Shown: piece after piece, positions 25,201 to 33,180 of the stretch | Numbering within the stretch: the stretch's first letter is position 1 | How the letters are laid out: every line of letters begins with the position of its first letter | From: Protula sp. h YS-2021 | Lineage: Eukaryota; Annelida; Polychaeta; Sabellida; Serpulidae | DNA: 64,000 nt | Reading direction: 5' to 3' | Assembly (NCBI GenBank): GCA_949752745.1 | Contig: OX457025.1 | Location: forward strand, 102,279,524 to 102,343,523 | Notes under the pieces: generated by a model | The model's database searches: none | Seen by the model: the letters and a program-made list of their open reading frames with translations, nothing else | Told to the model about the DNA's origin: nothing | Made by a program: the position numbers and the translations under genes

Positions 25201-27583
25201 TGCCGTCAGAGCCTGCTGCAGTGTTCGTCCCCAACTCGGGCCTTCTGACGTCACATTGTACAAGTCAGAAATCAGACATACTACGTCACAAGTGTCGTGT
25301 TGAAGCTGCGCTTATTGAAATCATAGGGGGGGGGGTGATTCAGGACGAAGATATAATTGATCTGGGTTAATTTATTCAAGGATAGTTGTTGAAGGCGATA
25401 TTAGGCGATATAAGGCGATAATAGGCGAGAATAGGCGATATCAGCCACACGATATCCATTTCTCGGGTGATTTACTTTCAAAGGCTTAAATATTGCGTGG
25501 AACAGGAAAAGATTCGTGCCATGAGAGAGTCGGGGAGGGAGGGAGGGAGTGAGAAAGGGAGGGAAGAAAGGAGGAAGGAGGGAAGGAGAAAAAGGGAGGC
25601 CCAGAGGGGTGGGAGAAGTATAGAATTTAAGTACAGAATCTCAGATTGTTTACACCAGCACCATGTCGTGCGGTTCTAGTGAGATAGGAGGAGGCTCGGC
25701 AGTCGTCCGTGTGTGTGTGTGTGTCTCTGTGTCTGTGTGTGTATGTGTGAACGCGTGTGCGTTGGTCATCCTTTCCACTCATTCGGTAGTGTTTGGATTG
25801 TCGAAATACTACACATGAATGTGCCAATTAGTTATCAGGCAGTTACCAGTCAGTTACTAGGCAGTTACCAGGCGGTTACCAGGCAGTTACCAGGCAGTTA
25901 TCAAGCAGTTATTACTTTTTTTGGCGATGTGCGACAAATTGGCAGAATTGCGGAACTTTAAGAAATTTTTATGTTTTGATCGTTAAAATCCTTCTCCTTT
26001 TTAGACTGTCAATCGGCCCCCTTATAAATATGGTGTGGATGCAGTTGTTACTTCTCCTTATTAACCTAGCCCTTGTTGGCAGAATGGTGGTTAAAAAAAC
26101 CCGTTGTATTTGTACTTTTTGTTGGTACAAAAGGTTTCAAATTTAAGAATTAAGGTTTCTAAGAAATCATATATCGGGTTTCTGCTTTATGCTTTATGCT
26201 AAAAAATGTTGCTTTTTTGACTATCGATTTCGTGAAAATATTACACTATGTCTAAATCGTCAACTTATTTCGTAGGTACACACAATTATCAATTGTGCTT
26301 CATGTCGATATTCAGCAGTATCGCAATTTTCGCCATTTCGCCTTATAGAAAGAAAAATGTTGACATTATGTACAAGATGTATTTATTGAATCATGTTTGA
26401 TGGTCCGTTTCCGAATTTGGTAAAATGTTGCCCCAAAGGGTCACCAGTATGCCTTTGGTAGAATGTTGCCCCAGTGGGTCACCAATATATCTTTGGTAGA
26501 ATGTTGTCCCAGTGCGTCACCAATATGCCTTTGGTAGAGTGTTGGCCCAGTGGGTTACCAATATGCCTTTGGCAGAATGTTGCCCTAATGGGTCACCAAT
26601 ATGCCAATAATTTTATAGTGTCAACCATATCGATTTCTTAGCCATTTTTAGCCATTTTTTTTTTTTTGGAAACGATATAACACATTGGACATTTGAAACT
26701 GTTTCGTCTTCAGTTATATATGAATCATTTAGAAGCTTCACAGATATGCTCCTTCAATTATGGGTTGTATTTTATATCGAAATTTCCTCTTCAATATTGA
26801 AAAAAAAGTAGTGCTGTTGTGTTCAATACACATTTGCTCATTTAGTGTTATGGCGGTTCGTCTCCGAGCTTAGTTAGGACGTTATCCAAGATTGCCCCTC
26901 AATTTGCCCTGTAGCCTTTTATCCCCCATGAAACGGAGGGAAATAGTTGTGAGCTGGTCCGTCTGTCCGTCGGTCCGTCGGTCCGTCTGTCTGTCCGCAA
27001 AAAGTACTAACTGTTGTCCGGCCGACTTATAGAAGGGTATGTCATGGGAACCTGAAACTTTGCATAGTGAAAATGTATATATTGAAGATATGAAAAGTTT
27101 CATTATTGTCAAAATCGGCAAAAAATTGACGTCGTGGGAAATTGTCAAAAATTGTGAATTTTTGGCTTGAACTAAGCCGTGAGACGATGTTTTGTCCGGC
27201 CGACTTCTCACAGAAGGGATTGTCGTTGGAAAATGAAACCTTGCAGCCTGACTTGACCTCATTTTACTTTTACTGCTTCACTGGGGATCCTGTCTTACTG
27301 AGGCTCTAGTTTAAATTGCCTCAAAAGCTTGATTTTTGGCCAATATTTTATCCATTTTTTAAAATGGTAGAACATTTGAAAACTAGAAACTAAAATATAT
27401 GTACTCATATAATTATAGCTGAATAGTTTGGTAACGTCATGGACAGTGAAAGATATTGCTGTCCCCTTAGCCTTGGACGTCGCCAGCCTGGCTTCTGCTT
27501 TTGAGATTTTTTTTTCGTTGTTTCAGCTGGTCACAATGTCCCCGCACATTCTGATATTGACTTTGTCACTTGTTGTGACATAA
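4920..27583 (+). CDS. Large polytopic membrane protein, about 21 coding exons, family not recognised
   Basis: Exons are joined where GT-AG sites and reading phase agree: 4920-5010, 6280-6427, 6868-7053, 10550-10693, 11407-11640, 12046-12241, 12424-12502, 13131-13306, 13564-13649, 14402-14547, 15456-15552, 15859-16087, 16264-16378, 16846-16993, 20396-20585, 20871-20991, 22506-22663, 23283-23405, 24573-24976, 26005-26086, 27527-27583, about 1,070 residues. The first 100 or so residues are hydrophilic, rich in Ser, Asp and Tyr; the rest is a near-continuous series of 25-30 hydrophobic helices with short loops. There is no signal peptide or large extracellular domain. I see no transporter, channel or receptor signature I can name, so no function is proposed. 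Exon 17 contains an in-frame TAA and the exon 19 donor overlaps a stop codon, so the 3' model is less certain than the first 16 exons. Three introns carry arrays copied from the preceding exon end and donor. Confidence 0.82.
6280..6427 (+). CDS. Membrane protein exon 2
   Basis: Acceptor TTCAACAG, donor AGCAG|GTGGGA. It encodes an acidic, Ser/Tyr-rich cytosolic-type segment (YGYSDSECDSQNDD). Phase 1 in, phase 2 out. Confidence 0.8.
6868..7053 (+). CDS. Membrane protein exon 3
   Basis: Acceptor GATTTCAG, donor GACAT|GTAAGTG. It encodes the end of the hydrophilic N-terminus and the first helix (KVLLISAPGLLLMLALGG). The last 19 or so exon bases and the donor are the founding copy of the array that follows. 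Confidence 0.88.
7034..7515 (+). repeat. Exon-3-end plus splice-donor minisatellite
   Basis: About 17 copies of a 26-bp unit, TGGCCTTAGGCGGCGATAT followed by GTAAGTC. The first copy is the real end of exon 3 with its donor at 7054. About 14 copies keep an intact GTAAGT; the copy at about 7286 has ATAAGT and the last copies decay. Every downstream unit is therefore a duplicated exon end with a usable-looking 5' splice site. Confidence 0.93.
7516..8115. other. Intron 3, unremarkable part
   Basis: AT-rich intron with an imperfect repeat of GGTCAAAATGGGCCAAA between 7810 and 7975. The ORF at 7563-7904 is not supported by any domain. Confidence 0.5.
8130..9540. repeat. 42-bp minisatellite, about 33 copies
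   Basis: Highly homogeneous 42-bp unit with cores GGATTTGTGTGGCCTCGGCA and CCATCGGACAGCG. Because 42 is a multiple of three and most frames of the unit lack a stop, long ORFs open in most frames at once (300-480 residues). This is the signature of a repeat, not of coding. It lies inside intron 3 of the membrane-protein gene. Confidence 0.96.
9660..9800. repeat. TTTGGCCTTAG short tandem repeat
   Basis: Ten or so degenerate copies of a 12-14-bp GTTTGGCCTTAGT motif in intron 3. Confidence 0.8.
9926..10252. repeat. 19-bp minisatellite
   Basis: About 17 copies of CATTCGTTCTACCGGAAGT. The overlapping ORFs at 9848-10445 are repeat products. Confidence 0.93.
10550..10693 (+). CDS. Membrane protein exon 4
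   Basis: Acceptor CCCCGGTAG, donor CTCTG|GTAAGT. Two hydrophobic segments. Phase 2 in and out, joining exon 5 through a split Trp codon. Confidence 0.88.
10720..10990. repeat. GGGA-rich purine tract in intron 4
   Basis: About 260 bp of GGGAGGGAGA-type low complexity; Pro/Ser-rich ORFs on the opposite strand are artefacts. Confidence 0.85.
11407..11640 (+). CDS. Membrane protein exon 5
   Basis: Acceptor GTTACAG, donor ATTGG|GTAAGA. It encodes three helices, including LVLVAPIVTFSALTGAW. Strong GC-rich codon use against an AT-rich intron background. Confidence 0.9.
11809..11844. repeat. (AAT)n microsatellite
   Basis: About 12 AAT units in intron 5. Confidence 0.95.
12046..12241 (+). CDS. Membrane protein exon 6
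   Basis: Acceptor TATTTGCAG, donor GCTCTT|GTGAGT, phase 2 in and 0 out. Contains a hydrophilic loop (SSFKKVETGKPEVCL) and two helices. Confidence 0.9.
12424..12502 (+). CDS. Membrane protein exon 7
   Basis: Acceptor TTCGCCAG, donor AATACG|GTATGG. One helix (LVFVVCLSVLLAACF) and the start of a loop. Confidence 0.85.
12640..13015. repeat. G-rich imperfect tandem repeat in intron 7
   Basis: Four or so copies of a roughly 90-bp G-rich unit around GATGCGAGGAATGGTGTAGC. Confidence 0.85.
13131..13306 (+). CDS. Membrane protein exon 8
   Basis: Acceptor TTTTGGTCAG, donor ACAAAG|GTACGC, phase 1 in and 0 out. Two helices separated by an Arg/His-containing turn. Confidence 0.88.
13564..13649 (+). CDS. 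Membrane protein exon 9
   Basis: Acceptor ATCATTGCAG, donor CCTTG|GTGAAA. One helix ending in LPWKPEYPW, which resembles the end of exon 18 (SPWQLDY). Confidence 0.83.
13718..13803. repeat. (GAT)n microsatellite
   Basis: About 28 uninterrupted GAT units, 70 bp after exon 9. Poly-Met, poly-His and poly-Ile ORFs here are artefacts. Confidence 0.97.
14255..14362. repeat. Pyrimidine-rich tract before exon 10
   Basis: A CCCCTCCC-rich stretch upstream of the exon 10 acceptor. Confidence 0.8.
14402..14547 (+). CDS. Membrane protein exon 10
   Basis: Acceptor GACGCAG, donor GCATAG|GTACGC, phase 2 in and 1 out. One strong helix (LLCDILLSLLCVFSYVSA) and half of the next. Confidence 0.85.
14560..14775. 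repeat. (CACT)n-type microsatellite
   Basis: ACTCACTC tetranucleotide array, degenerate at its 3' side, starting about 15 bp after the exon 10 donor. Confidence 0.92.
14940..15212. repeat. 21-bp minisatellite carrying antisense splice donors
   Basis: About 13 copies of CACTTACCTGACGTACACGT(G). Most units read CAGGTAAGTG on the opposite strand, a perfect consensus 5' splice site. It lies in intron 10 of a + strand gene, so these donors are antisense. Confidence 0.93.
15456..15552 (+). CDS. Membrane protein exon 11
   Basis: Acceptor TTGTGTCAG, donor TTGAG|GTTTGT, phase 1 in and 2 out. Loop plus a helix (LGALAVYLLLR). Confidence 0.85.
15580..15840. repeat. AAT/AAC-rich and (TA)n simple sequence in intron 11
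   Basis: Mixed AAC and AAT triplets at about 15575-15725 and (TA)n at about 15815-15842, just before the exon 12 acceptor. Confidence 0.9.
15859..16087 (+). CDS. Membrane protein exon 12
   Basis: Acceptor TTTATTGTAG, donor AGAGAT|GTAAGT, phase 2 in and 0 out. Two helices and a charged loop (EINVSSKRD). Confidence 0.88.
16264..16378 (+). CDS. Membrane protein exon 13
   Basis: Acceptor GACTTTTTACAG, donor ATAA|GTAAAT, phase 0 in and 1 out. The upstream AAACAG at about 16229 would read into TGA, so the later acceptor is preferred. Confidence 0.8.
16846..16993 (+). CDS. Membrane protein exon 14
   Basis: Acceptor TATTTTTAG, donor GACTG|GTGAGT, phase 1 in and 2 out. Helix CLFIAAILVTVVE. Its last 85 or so bases with the donor are the founding copy of the following 13-copy array. 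Confidence 0.9.
16909..19060 (+). repeat. Exon-14-end plus splice-donor minisatellite
   Basis: Units of about 150-160 bp repeat the last 85 or so bases of exon 14, its GTGAGTGGATGG donor, and a G-run plus GGGGGCCAGGCGTGG linker. Donors fall at 16994 (real), 17147, 17297, 17454, 17607, 17766, 17923, 18078, 18236, 18388, 18544, 18691, 18835 and 18988, so there are 13 extra copies and all keep GTGAGT. Early copies keep TTTATAG; later ones have TTTATTTC or TTTATCTC. The encoded peptide (ILVTVVEPQLSVDW) is almost unchanged, so the copies are young or homogenised. Confidence 0.95.
19075..20335. repeat. 31-bp minisatellite
   Basis: About 40 copies of a 31-bp unit with core GCATGTGGTGTGTATATGAC and TAGTGCCCGC. 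It directly follows the exon-14 array and fills intron 14 almost to exon 15. TCGG and TGTG variants are clustered, and a GACTTGTGTATATGATTTTT block recurs three times. Confidence 0.95.
20396..20585 (+). CDS. Membrane protein exon 15
   Basis: Acceptor TTTTGTTGCCAG, donor GATGAG|GTGTGG, phase 2 in and 0 out. Two to three helices (LALLVVMATAAGFPLGF). Confidence 0.88.
20871..20991 (+). CDS. Membrane protein exon 16
   Basis: Acceptor TTCGAACAG, donor ATGAAAG|GTGAGT, phase 0 in and 1 out. Helix ILATTLFVVSILVWL then a charged end (MEERVMK). Its last 20 bases with the donor seed the next array. Confidence 0.88.
20972..22005 (+). repeat. Exon-16-end plus splice-donor minisatellite
   Basis: About 28 copies of a 36-bp unit, GGAACGAGTCATGAAAAG followed by GTGAGTCTGCCGATGGAA. 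The first copy is the real end of exon 16 (ATGAAAG, donor at 20992); the second donor is at 21028. Later copies show CATAAAA, CATTAAAA and CGTGAAA variants, but most keep GTGAGT. Confidence 0.95.
22184..22218 (+). CDS. Possible micro-exon 16b
   Basis: CTCTTTTTCAG acceptor and CGCGA|GTGAGT donor bracket 35 bp that would continue phase 1 to phase 0 with no stop. If used, exon 17 would have to start at the weak acceptor at 22564 to avoid a stop. Speculative alternative to a direct 16-17 join. Confidence 0.25.
22506..22663 (+). CDS. Membrane protein exon 17, with in-frame TAA
   Basis: Acceptor TTGTTGTTGCAG and donor CGCAGACAG|GTATTT give phases 1 in and 0 out, which fit exons 16 and 18. In that frame the fifth codon is TAA (22518-22520). 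From there on the exon encodes two plausible helices (MFMVAMLMCVV; SSLFTAALVLSIVL). Either the allele is broken, the base call is wrong, or splicing enters at TGATGGAG (22564) after a TGCTAAT branch-point-like motif, which removes the stop and keeps the frame if the micro-exon at 22184 is used. Confidence 0.6.
23283..23405 (+). CDS. Membrane protein exon 18
   Basis: Acceptor TTCTTTTCAG, donor GATTATTCA|GTAAGT, phase 0 in and out. Helix with end SPWQLDYS. Confidence 0.87.
24305..24482. repeat. TTTACGGGTATTTGCGTGTA short repeat in intron 18
   Basis: Degenerate 12-bp repeat of TATTTACGGGTA/TATTTGCGTGTA just upstream of exon 19. Confidence 0.85.
24573..24976 (+). CDS. Membrane protein exon 19
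   Basis: Acceptor ATTACTTTCAG. The frame runs through four helices to GATAG|GTAACA. The donor GTAACA contains TAA in the exon frame, so splicing continues into exon 20 while intron retention ends the protein at LPLDR. Read to the TAA it would end at 24980. Confidence 0.85.
25380..25925. repeat. Short repeats in the region after exon 19
   Basis: AGGCGATAT repeats at 25393-25443, GGGAGGGA and (GT)n tracts at 25530-25745, and a CAGTTACCAGG repeat at 25838-25905. No coding evidence. Confidence 0.75.
26005..26086 (+). CDS. Membrane protein exon 20 (probable)
   Basis: Acceptor CTTCTCCTTTTTAG with a good pyrimidine tract. Phase 2 entry completes the split Arg codon and encodes a clean helix (MVWMQLLLLLINLALVG). 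The donor is weak (ATG|GTGGTT); if it is not used the frame ends at a TAA about 60 bp later. Confidence 0.6.
26385..26612. repeat. About 38-bp tandem repeat
   Basis: Five imperfect copies around TTTGGTAGAATGTTGCCCCA and GGGTCACCAATATGCC. Confidence 0.88.
26880..27290. repeat. Probable dispersed repeat with GTCCGTCTGTCC tract
   Basis: Contains a GGTCCGTC/TGTCTGTCC run followed by a unique-looking flank, with an internal near repeat (TGTCCGGCCGACTT at about 27015 and 27194). Such runs are common in dispersed repeats of marine invertebrates. The minus-strand ORF here is not a gene. Confidence 0.45.
27527..27583 (+). CDS. Membrane protein last exon (probable)
   Basis: Acceptor TTCGTTGTTTCAG. 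The phase 0 frame encodes a short hydrophobic tail (HILILTLSLVVT) and TAA. An AATAAA at 27992-27997 could serve as the polyadenylation signal. Confidence 0.45.
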   Translation: MVTMSPHILILTLSLVVT

Positions 27584-27599
27584 ACAAATGTAAGTGCTG

Positions 27600-29290
27600 C
27601 GTTACTCTATAATTTATTTTATTTATTATTGTGTGAAAAGACGGATGGTTCGTCTTTTTTCTATTCACTGTTTTCTTCTAAATGGCATCTCGCTCTAACT
27701 GGTAACAACTATCTTAATGTGTATTAAGACAGTGCTATTCTGTTCTGTTCTTACATTTAATGACGTCCTTATTCTTGAGATTTGATAGTTCATCCTTAAT
27801 TTTTATCCTTATTTTTAAAAGACTTTGTAAAGCAGAATAGCTTTTTTATCCTTATTTTTAAAAATAAGGACATCCTTAAAAATAAGGACAGAGCAGAATA
27901 CCACTCGTGTTTCATAAAGCGTGCGAATTGTGTCACTTTAGTTGTGGGAGTGGGGAGAATGGTAGTCAATAGAACGACTGCAGTTTACCCGAATAAAACT
28001 TTGGAAAATGAAAAAAAAATTTACTCAGTTTCTACCCTGTCCGGGGGAGGGCAAAGTCGAGAACCTTTACTTTGTCTTGACCCAAAAGATTTTGGTATAA
28101 TAAAGATTATCAAGTAAATAAGAATTTATATAATTTTTCGCAGACGAATTAAGGCACTATAGAGAAAATTATTCTTTCTTGGAACTTACCGTATTTTTCA
28201 AAATTAGTCACTACTATATTCCTTTTTTGAAACAATTCTTTTCCTCAGAAAATAAATAAATAAAACCAAAACTATTGTCAGCTATTTATTTTTTTTCTGT
28301 TTACTACCGATACAATAATACACAATATTATATAATATGCATCATGACCGATTTATTTCAACACGAAAACCAACCTTTACATAACGCGAGCATGGGTCGA
28401 TGGGCGCCTCGGTTATGGACGGCTGGAAAGACCCTTACATAGGGTAAGCCGCTGTGACCTGTTTTATAATAGAAGAACTAAAATTGTTGATTAGTCGTGG
28501 GTGGAAGGAAGGGGGGCGGGTGGGAGTGTTGGTGTTAAGGCTTCCCATCCAGCACCACTTTGATCTGAAATTGCACCATGTAAAAATTGATGATTAGGTG
28601 TGGGGGGGGGGGGGGTAGTGTTGAGGCCTCTTCTCATTCAGCACCACTTTGATCTGCCGTTACATAATTCATATGTACAAATTATTCATAGAGTTTTTTT
28701 TTTACATGACATCGTGTTAACCACATCGTGAGATTGCTCTACAGATTGTATAAAGCAAACTGCGATTACGGTACCACCCAAAATTTTGGAATATTTGGTT
28801 TAGCTTATAAAAATTGTATTGTGCTACACTGAATTAAAGCTGTTTAGTTATAGCCATATTTTGTAGCAAATCGCCACCCGGCATATAATTATAATACAAT
28901 TATAAAAATAATAAATAAGTGGGACGACATATTCCACACTGTTTTGGGTGGCAGTATATAAAGTAACCTTCAAAATCCTTGTTTATATTTATATATTATA
29001 AAAACGCATGTAACTGAAAGCTAGCAATTGTTAATATAACTTAGAGTAACTCGAAACTTATTTAGAGATAGACAGGAAACATATTTTAGATGTATTGGAC
29101 ACAAGTTTACATAGTGCCATTGTTGGTTATGGTTTTATTTGACACAAAATCTGCTTAAAGTTTGCTAGCGTAAATGAAAATTTACAGTCACTTACCACCC
29201 CCCCCCCCCCACACACACACACACCCGAATTAAGGAGTGACTGATGCTCAGTCAAAACAGTTTAATGATAACGACTATTCCAGTCTGTTT
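27600..29290. other. AT-rich intergenic spacer
   Basis: No gene seen. Short inverted words TCCTTATTTTTAAAA/TTTTAAAAATAAGGA at about 27805-27895 may form hairpins. G-runs occur near 28510 and 28600 and a C-run/(CA)n near 29200-29224. A minus-strand AATAAA at 29134-29139 is a plausible polyadenylation signal for the Toll-like receptor. Confidence 0.5.
29134..29139 (-). terminator. Polyadenylation signal of the Toll-like receptor (candidate)
   Basis: AATAAA on the minus strand, 158 bp after the stop codon. Confidence 0.45.
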
Positions 29291-29296
29291 GTACGA

Positions 29297-32206
29297 TTAG
29301 CAGCGATTGGACATATAACCGGCCATTGGCAGCAGCTGGACATGTGCATCATCAAATGGAGGCATGGTTCGTGAAGATGGATTTGGACAAAAGCACCAAT
29401 TATAACAAAACTGTTCACTTCGAATCCCTGTCGCTAGTTTATCAAATAAGCGTTGAACCTGCCTCTCATAAGTAGAGTCGTCTGAAACTTCAGGCCATTC
29501 GAGATAAATTTTAGAATCAAGCACTTGTTTAACCTCACGTGTGATATTATTGCCTAAATCACCTAATTTAATATAAAATACTTTTGTTCCGTCTCTTCTA
29601 GATAGCTCTTGCGCATGCTCAAGTTCAAAAGCAGGCCACCTTTTGTTGATAGAATGCCTACTCATTACCACTACAATGCACCTGCTCACACCCATAAACC
29701 TTTGAATGACTTCTGTGAGGGTCCCGTCGGCTGGGAAATCTCTATAATGGACACAACACGTGAGTCCATAGAAGCTTTCGAGTCTAGGCATCAGGGTATC
29801 GTGAACCCAGTGACTATCTTCATTACAGTAAGATATGAACACGTCAAACAAATATAGACGTTGCCGTCTGTCACCTTTACAACACCTGCACAATGTCCTG
29901 AAGCGGGAAAATAACATAATCACTCGATATCTATATTTGTAGCACAACGTCACAACAAGTACTAGCAGAAGAGTCGACACACTGGAACCAACGCACAGTA
30001 CAATGATATCAGTCAACAACCAGCCCCTACAGTTCTGTATGTGGTTGTCAATATCAATGTTTGATATAAATTTGCTGTCAGATAGCCCAAAACAAACGTA
30101 TTCGTCGAAACCCTTGATTCGGAAGTGATGTTTTTGTAACCATGTCAATGTCTGTATTGCATTATTATGACATTCGCACGACAAGGGGTTATTGCTCAAA
30201 TCGATCAAAACGTCGAATTTTGTTATTATAGAGAGAAATTCACCCGATAATACTCGCAGTCGGTTTTGAGAGAGATTGATAGCACGAAGCATGGTACATC
30301 TATAAAATAACTTACTAGGCAGGGTATCTATTTCATTTTCTGATAAATCGATTAACGATAGAAGAGCAAGGTTTTTGCAGAGCTGCAGATCACCAGGTAT
30401 TGAAAGAGAGTTTCCACGAAGATGAATGTATTTAAGACTAGGGAATGGTCCAAGAAAAAGCACAAAAATGTATCGATGATCTATGCGCACATAGTTCATT
30501 ATAATCTCCTCTAGATTTTCCAGGCCTTTGACACGACCACCACCATTTATAAGGTAACTGAACGTTTCAGTAGCTTGTGGTTGAAAAGAATGGAAGGTAA
30601 GATCAAGTAGTCTCAATGAGTTTTTAGTGAAGCAAATATCAACGTCTTTGTAGGTGATATTGAGAAGGTTTTGGATACGACTTAGCAAATTTAAGTTAAT
30701 ACCAAGCCAGATGAAATCCAACCCAAGATCAGCGTACAAGAAGCTTCCCATGTGTATCTCTTCTAATTGTGGGGCAATTGGAACCTTCAGGCCAAACACA
30801 CAATTTGAATCAAACTCAATATAGTTTCTGTCACACTGCAAGTTATCCAGGTTCAACAGACATTTTGTCAGGAAACATTTTTCTTTAGTGTCATTCCAGA
30901 AGCGGTTACTGTCAACGTTAGATAAACAACTGTTGATGTCAAAACTACCCAAGGGTAAAGCCTCCATCAATGTAGATTGTAACTCATCAATGCTAAAAGT
31001 AGCGGGATTATCTAACTGACTATTTGTAGGAGCTTTTTTATGGCCAACATTTGAAAGAAACTCATTAGAAGAAATGAGTAACTCTAAATTTGGATGAAAT
31101 AGTAAATTTTCAGTAAGAAAGTTGACATAATGAGTTTCTAGTGGTGGGTTGTTTTGCATACCAACAACATACGGACAGCCTTCCATATTGTGCGAAACAT
31201 CTAGAACGTAAAGATTTGGAAAAACGTAGTGTAAAGAGCTCGGTAAATTATTAGGTACAAAGTTTGACGTTATACAAAGGTATTTTAGGGGATAAAATAT
31301 TCTCACAGCAGTTGTATTGTAATGTCTCCTGGTATTATCAAAAACCTTTAATACTTCATTGAAATCCTTACAGCCCGAGCCGGCAACGAGTTCTCTGAGC
31401 AGATTGTAGTTTGATTCTTCCATGGCAGCAAGTGATACACCAAATCTCGTGTTCCGTAAAGATAGGACTTGTAGCGACATCTGCAGGTATTTAGTGCCGT
31501 GGCTAGCAAGCATTTGATCTAAAACTAACGAAGGCAGATTGACACAGTAATTATCTTTACATTTAGTTGCTAGATTAGGAATAACAGTGTGAGATTCTTT
31601 GTCAGAAGTAAGTACGTTTATGTTAACATTTTGCAAATCCAACACTTGAAGATTTGGCAAAGTGTCAAGGAATCCCCAAGACAACTGTATGTCTAAATTC
31701 CGATTAGAAGATATGACATGTAAGTTTGCTAACAATTTAAAATTCAGGTTGTTTATTTCAAACACATCAAGAATTTGGACTAAGTTATCCAACGAATCAA
31801 TAATAATCCATAATTCTACCACTTTACTGAAATCTATCCTAGTGAAATTTTCAGCACATTCATCTAAATAAAAGCGGATGTTTCTAGAATTGATTTGTGG
31901 CTCTATTACTTTAATTACTAATGCATTCATTTCAGTATATGAGTCTAGTCTTTCGCTAATTTCTAGCCGTTCGCTAAGTCTCATGTTTATCTGTGATAAG
32001 GTACCTTGAACTGTCACACTACGGGGCAATGTAAAAACCCTCTTAAATTCATCCAAGTTTTTATTTTTACTCTTCAACAACTTTCTACTGGCAAAAAATG
32101 ACTTGCCAAATTCCGCTGTCATGCGCACAGACTGTGTAAGATTTAGTACACCTTGAGCTGTTTCCAGTAAAATAAAAAAGACAACGCATTTAGCAGTTGC
32201 ATCCAT
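29297..32206 (-). CDS. Toll-like receptor, intronless
   Basis: A 969-residue type I membrane receptor. The N-terminal hydrophobic segment (CVVFFILLETAQGVLNL) is the signal peptide. Leucine-rich repeats fill most of the ectodomain, clearest near the membrane (LIDLSENEIDTLP, AINLSQNRLRVL, LIDLSNNPLSCECH), with a C-terminal LRR cap at about 673-727 holding CEC and two later Cys. The transmembrane helix is at about 733-756 and the TIR domain at about 784-928: box 1 LFDVFISY, BB-loop YRDFPADG with the conserved Pro, and the HSINKRWPAFELEHA segment. A 40-residue tail follows. By family, the TIR domain recruits MyD88-type adaptors to activate NF-kappaB. A single C-terminal cysteine cluster suggests the single-cluster (vertebrate-like) type. 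The whole protein is one exon, common for invertebrate expanded TLRs. The ligand cannot be predicted. Confidence 0.97.
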   Translation of the reverse strand: MDATAKCVVFFILLETAQGVLNLTQSVRMTAEFGKSFFASRKLLKSKNKNLDEFKRVFTLPRSVTVQGTLSQINMRLSERLEISERLDSYTEMNALVIKVIEPQINSRNIRFYLDECAENFTRIDFSKVVELWIIIDSLDNLVQILDVFEINNLNFKLLANLHVISSNRNLDIQLSWGFLDTLPNLQVLDLQNVNINVLTSDKESHTVIPNLATKCKDNYCVNLPSLVLDQMLASHGTKYLQMSLQVLSLRNTRFGVSLAAMEESNYNLLRELVAGSGCKDFNEVLKVFDNTRRHYNTTAVRIFYPLKYLCITSNFVPNNLPSSLHYVFPNLYVLDVSHNMEGCPYVVGMQNNPPLETHYVNFLTENLLFHPNLELLISSNEFLSNVGHKKAPTNSQLDNPATFSIDELQSTLMEALPLGSFDINSCLSNVDSNRFWNDTKEKCFLTKCLLNLDNLQCDRNYIEFDSNCVFGLKVPIAPQLEEIHMGSFLYADLGLDFIWLGINLNLLSRIQNLLNITYKDVDICFTKNSLRLLDLTFHSFQPQATETFSYLINGGGRVKGLENLEEIIMNYVRIDHRYIFVLFLGPFPSLKYIHLRGNSLSIPGDLQLCKNLALLSLIDLSENEIDTLPSKLFYRCTMLRAINLSQNRLRVLSGEFLSIITKFDVLIDLSNNPLSCECHNNAIQTLTWLQKHHFRIKGFDEYVCFGLSDSKFISNIDIDNHIQNCRGWLLTDIIVLCVGSSVSTLLLVLVVTLCYKYRYRVIMLFSRFRTLCRCCKGDRRQRLYLFDVFISYCNEDSHWVHDTLMPRLESFYGLTCCVHYRDFPADGTLTEVIQRFMGVSRCIVVVMSRHSINKRWPAFELEHAQELSRRDGTKVFYIKLGDLGNNITREVKQVLDSKIYLEWPEVSDDSTYERQVQRLFDKLATGIRSEQFCYNWCFCPNPSSRTMPPFDDAHVQLLPMAGYMSNRC

Positions 32207-33170
32207 AGCGCGATCCGATTCAATTTGTATTTCACGGCTTATATTTTACAGCAAATTAAAGCTTTTTTTTGTTCACAACTGCGATCTTTGCACTGATTTT
32301 CACAACTGCGATTTTGCACTGATTAATACCTCACAGAAAGATATATATCATTCAACTATTGCCCTTAGAATGAAGACCCTTCCCTTGAATAGCTTTAACA
32401 TATGCCCAACCGCTTGTATGTTTTATAACTGAACGGGCTATAAATAGATATTTAGCATTGTAAAATTAGGTTAATTAGCTATAAAATAAAATAAAAGTTG
32501 AATATATATCCAATGACTAGGCACCCAGCATTGATATTCTGTGGAATCTGTGTCAGCTTTGACTTATTTAATGGGAAGCAGCGTGGGCTGAATTAGATCT
32601 CTAAAGAAACTGGAATCGTCAAATCGTCCCTAGGCTTTTGCCTGCTTTCTAATTAATGCTGTGAGATGTCTATGTTCATGTTCAGGATTTAAAAAACAAC
32701 CAGTATAGTCACACCCTTGGGGCTCTTTGTTTTCGACATTTAGCATCTCTCTCACATCATCTCCTTTTCACCTACCATTCGTTTTCAATTAATGTTGTTT
32801 CTGCTCCGGTGTGTTCGGTCCCCTTGATTTGTCAGCTTTCTGCTCGTCGGCTCAATAATCATCTACGCTAACGGCATGAGAACTGGTAGTTCTTCGTTGC
32901 GATGTTGATTTATGTACTTTAATCCTTAGCAAGGGGCGGATCCAAGGGGGAGTTCAGGGGTTGCATTTCTCCTACCCTCCAAATTGAAAATTAAACTGTT
33001 AAAGTTCGTGTTGTCACAAAAAGCGTTTGACCGGTAAACGTAGAGGATCTTTCGATGATCCTTTCACAAACAACCTGTATACACCACTATTAACTATGTT
33101 GAAAGAAGATAAGTTCAAAATAAGGGATACAAAGGATCGTAACGTAAAAAGGGATTTCAGTACAGTTCAA
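32207..33170. other. Region upstream of the Toll-like receptor
   Basis: AT-rich, no ORF of note. It should contain the receptor promoter, but no distinct TATA box or initiator is convincing. No strong splice acceptor precedes the start codon. Confidence 0.4.
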
Positions 33171-33180
33171 AACAGCTTAC

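Noticed and set aside
4920..27583. Naming the membrane protein as TMEM168, Piezo or another known polytopic family
   Set aside because: No characteristic motif of these families was found in the translated exons; length and helix count alone are not enough.
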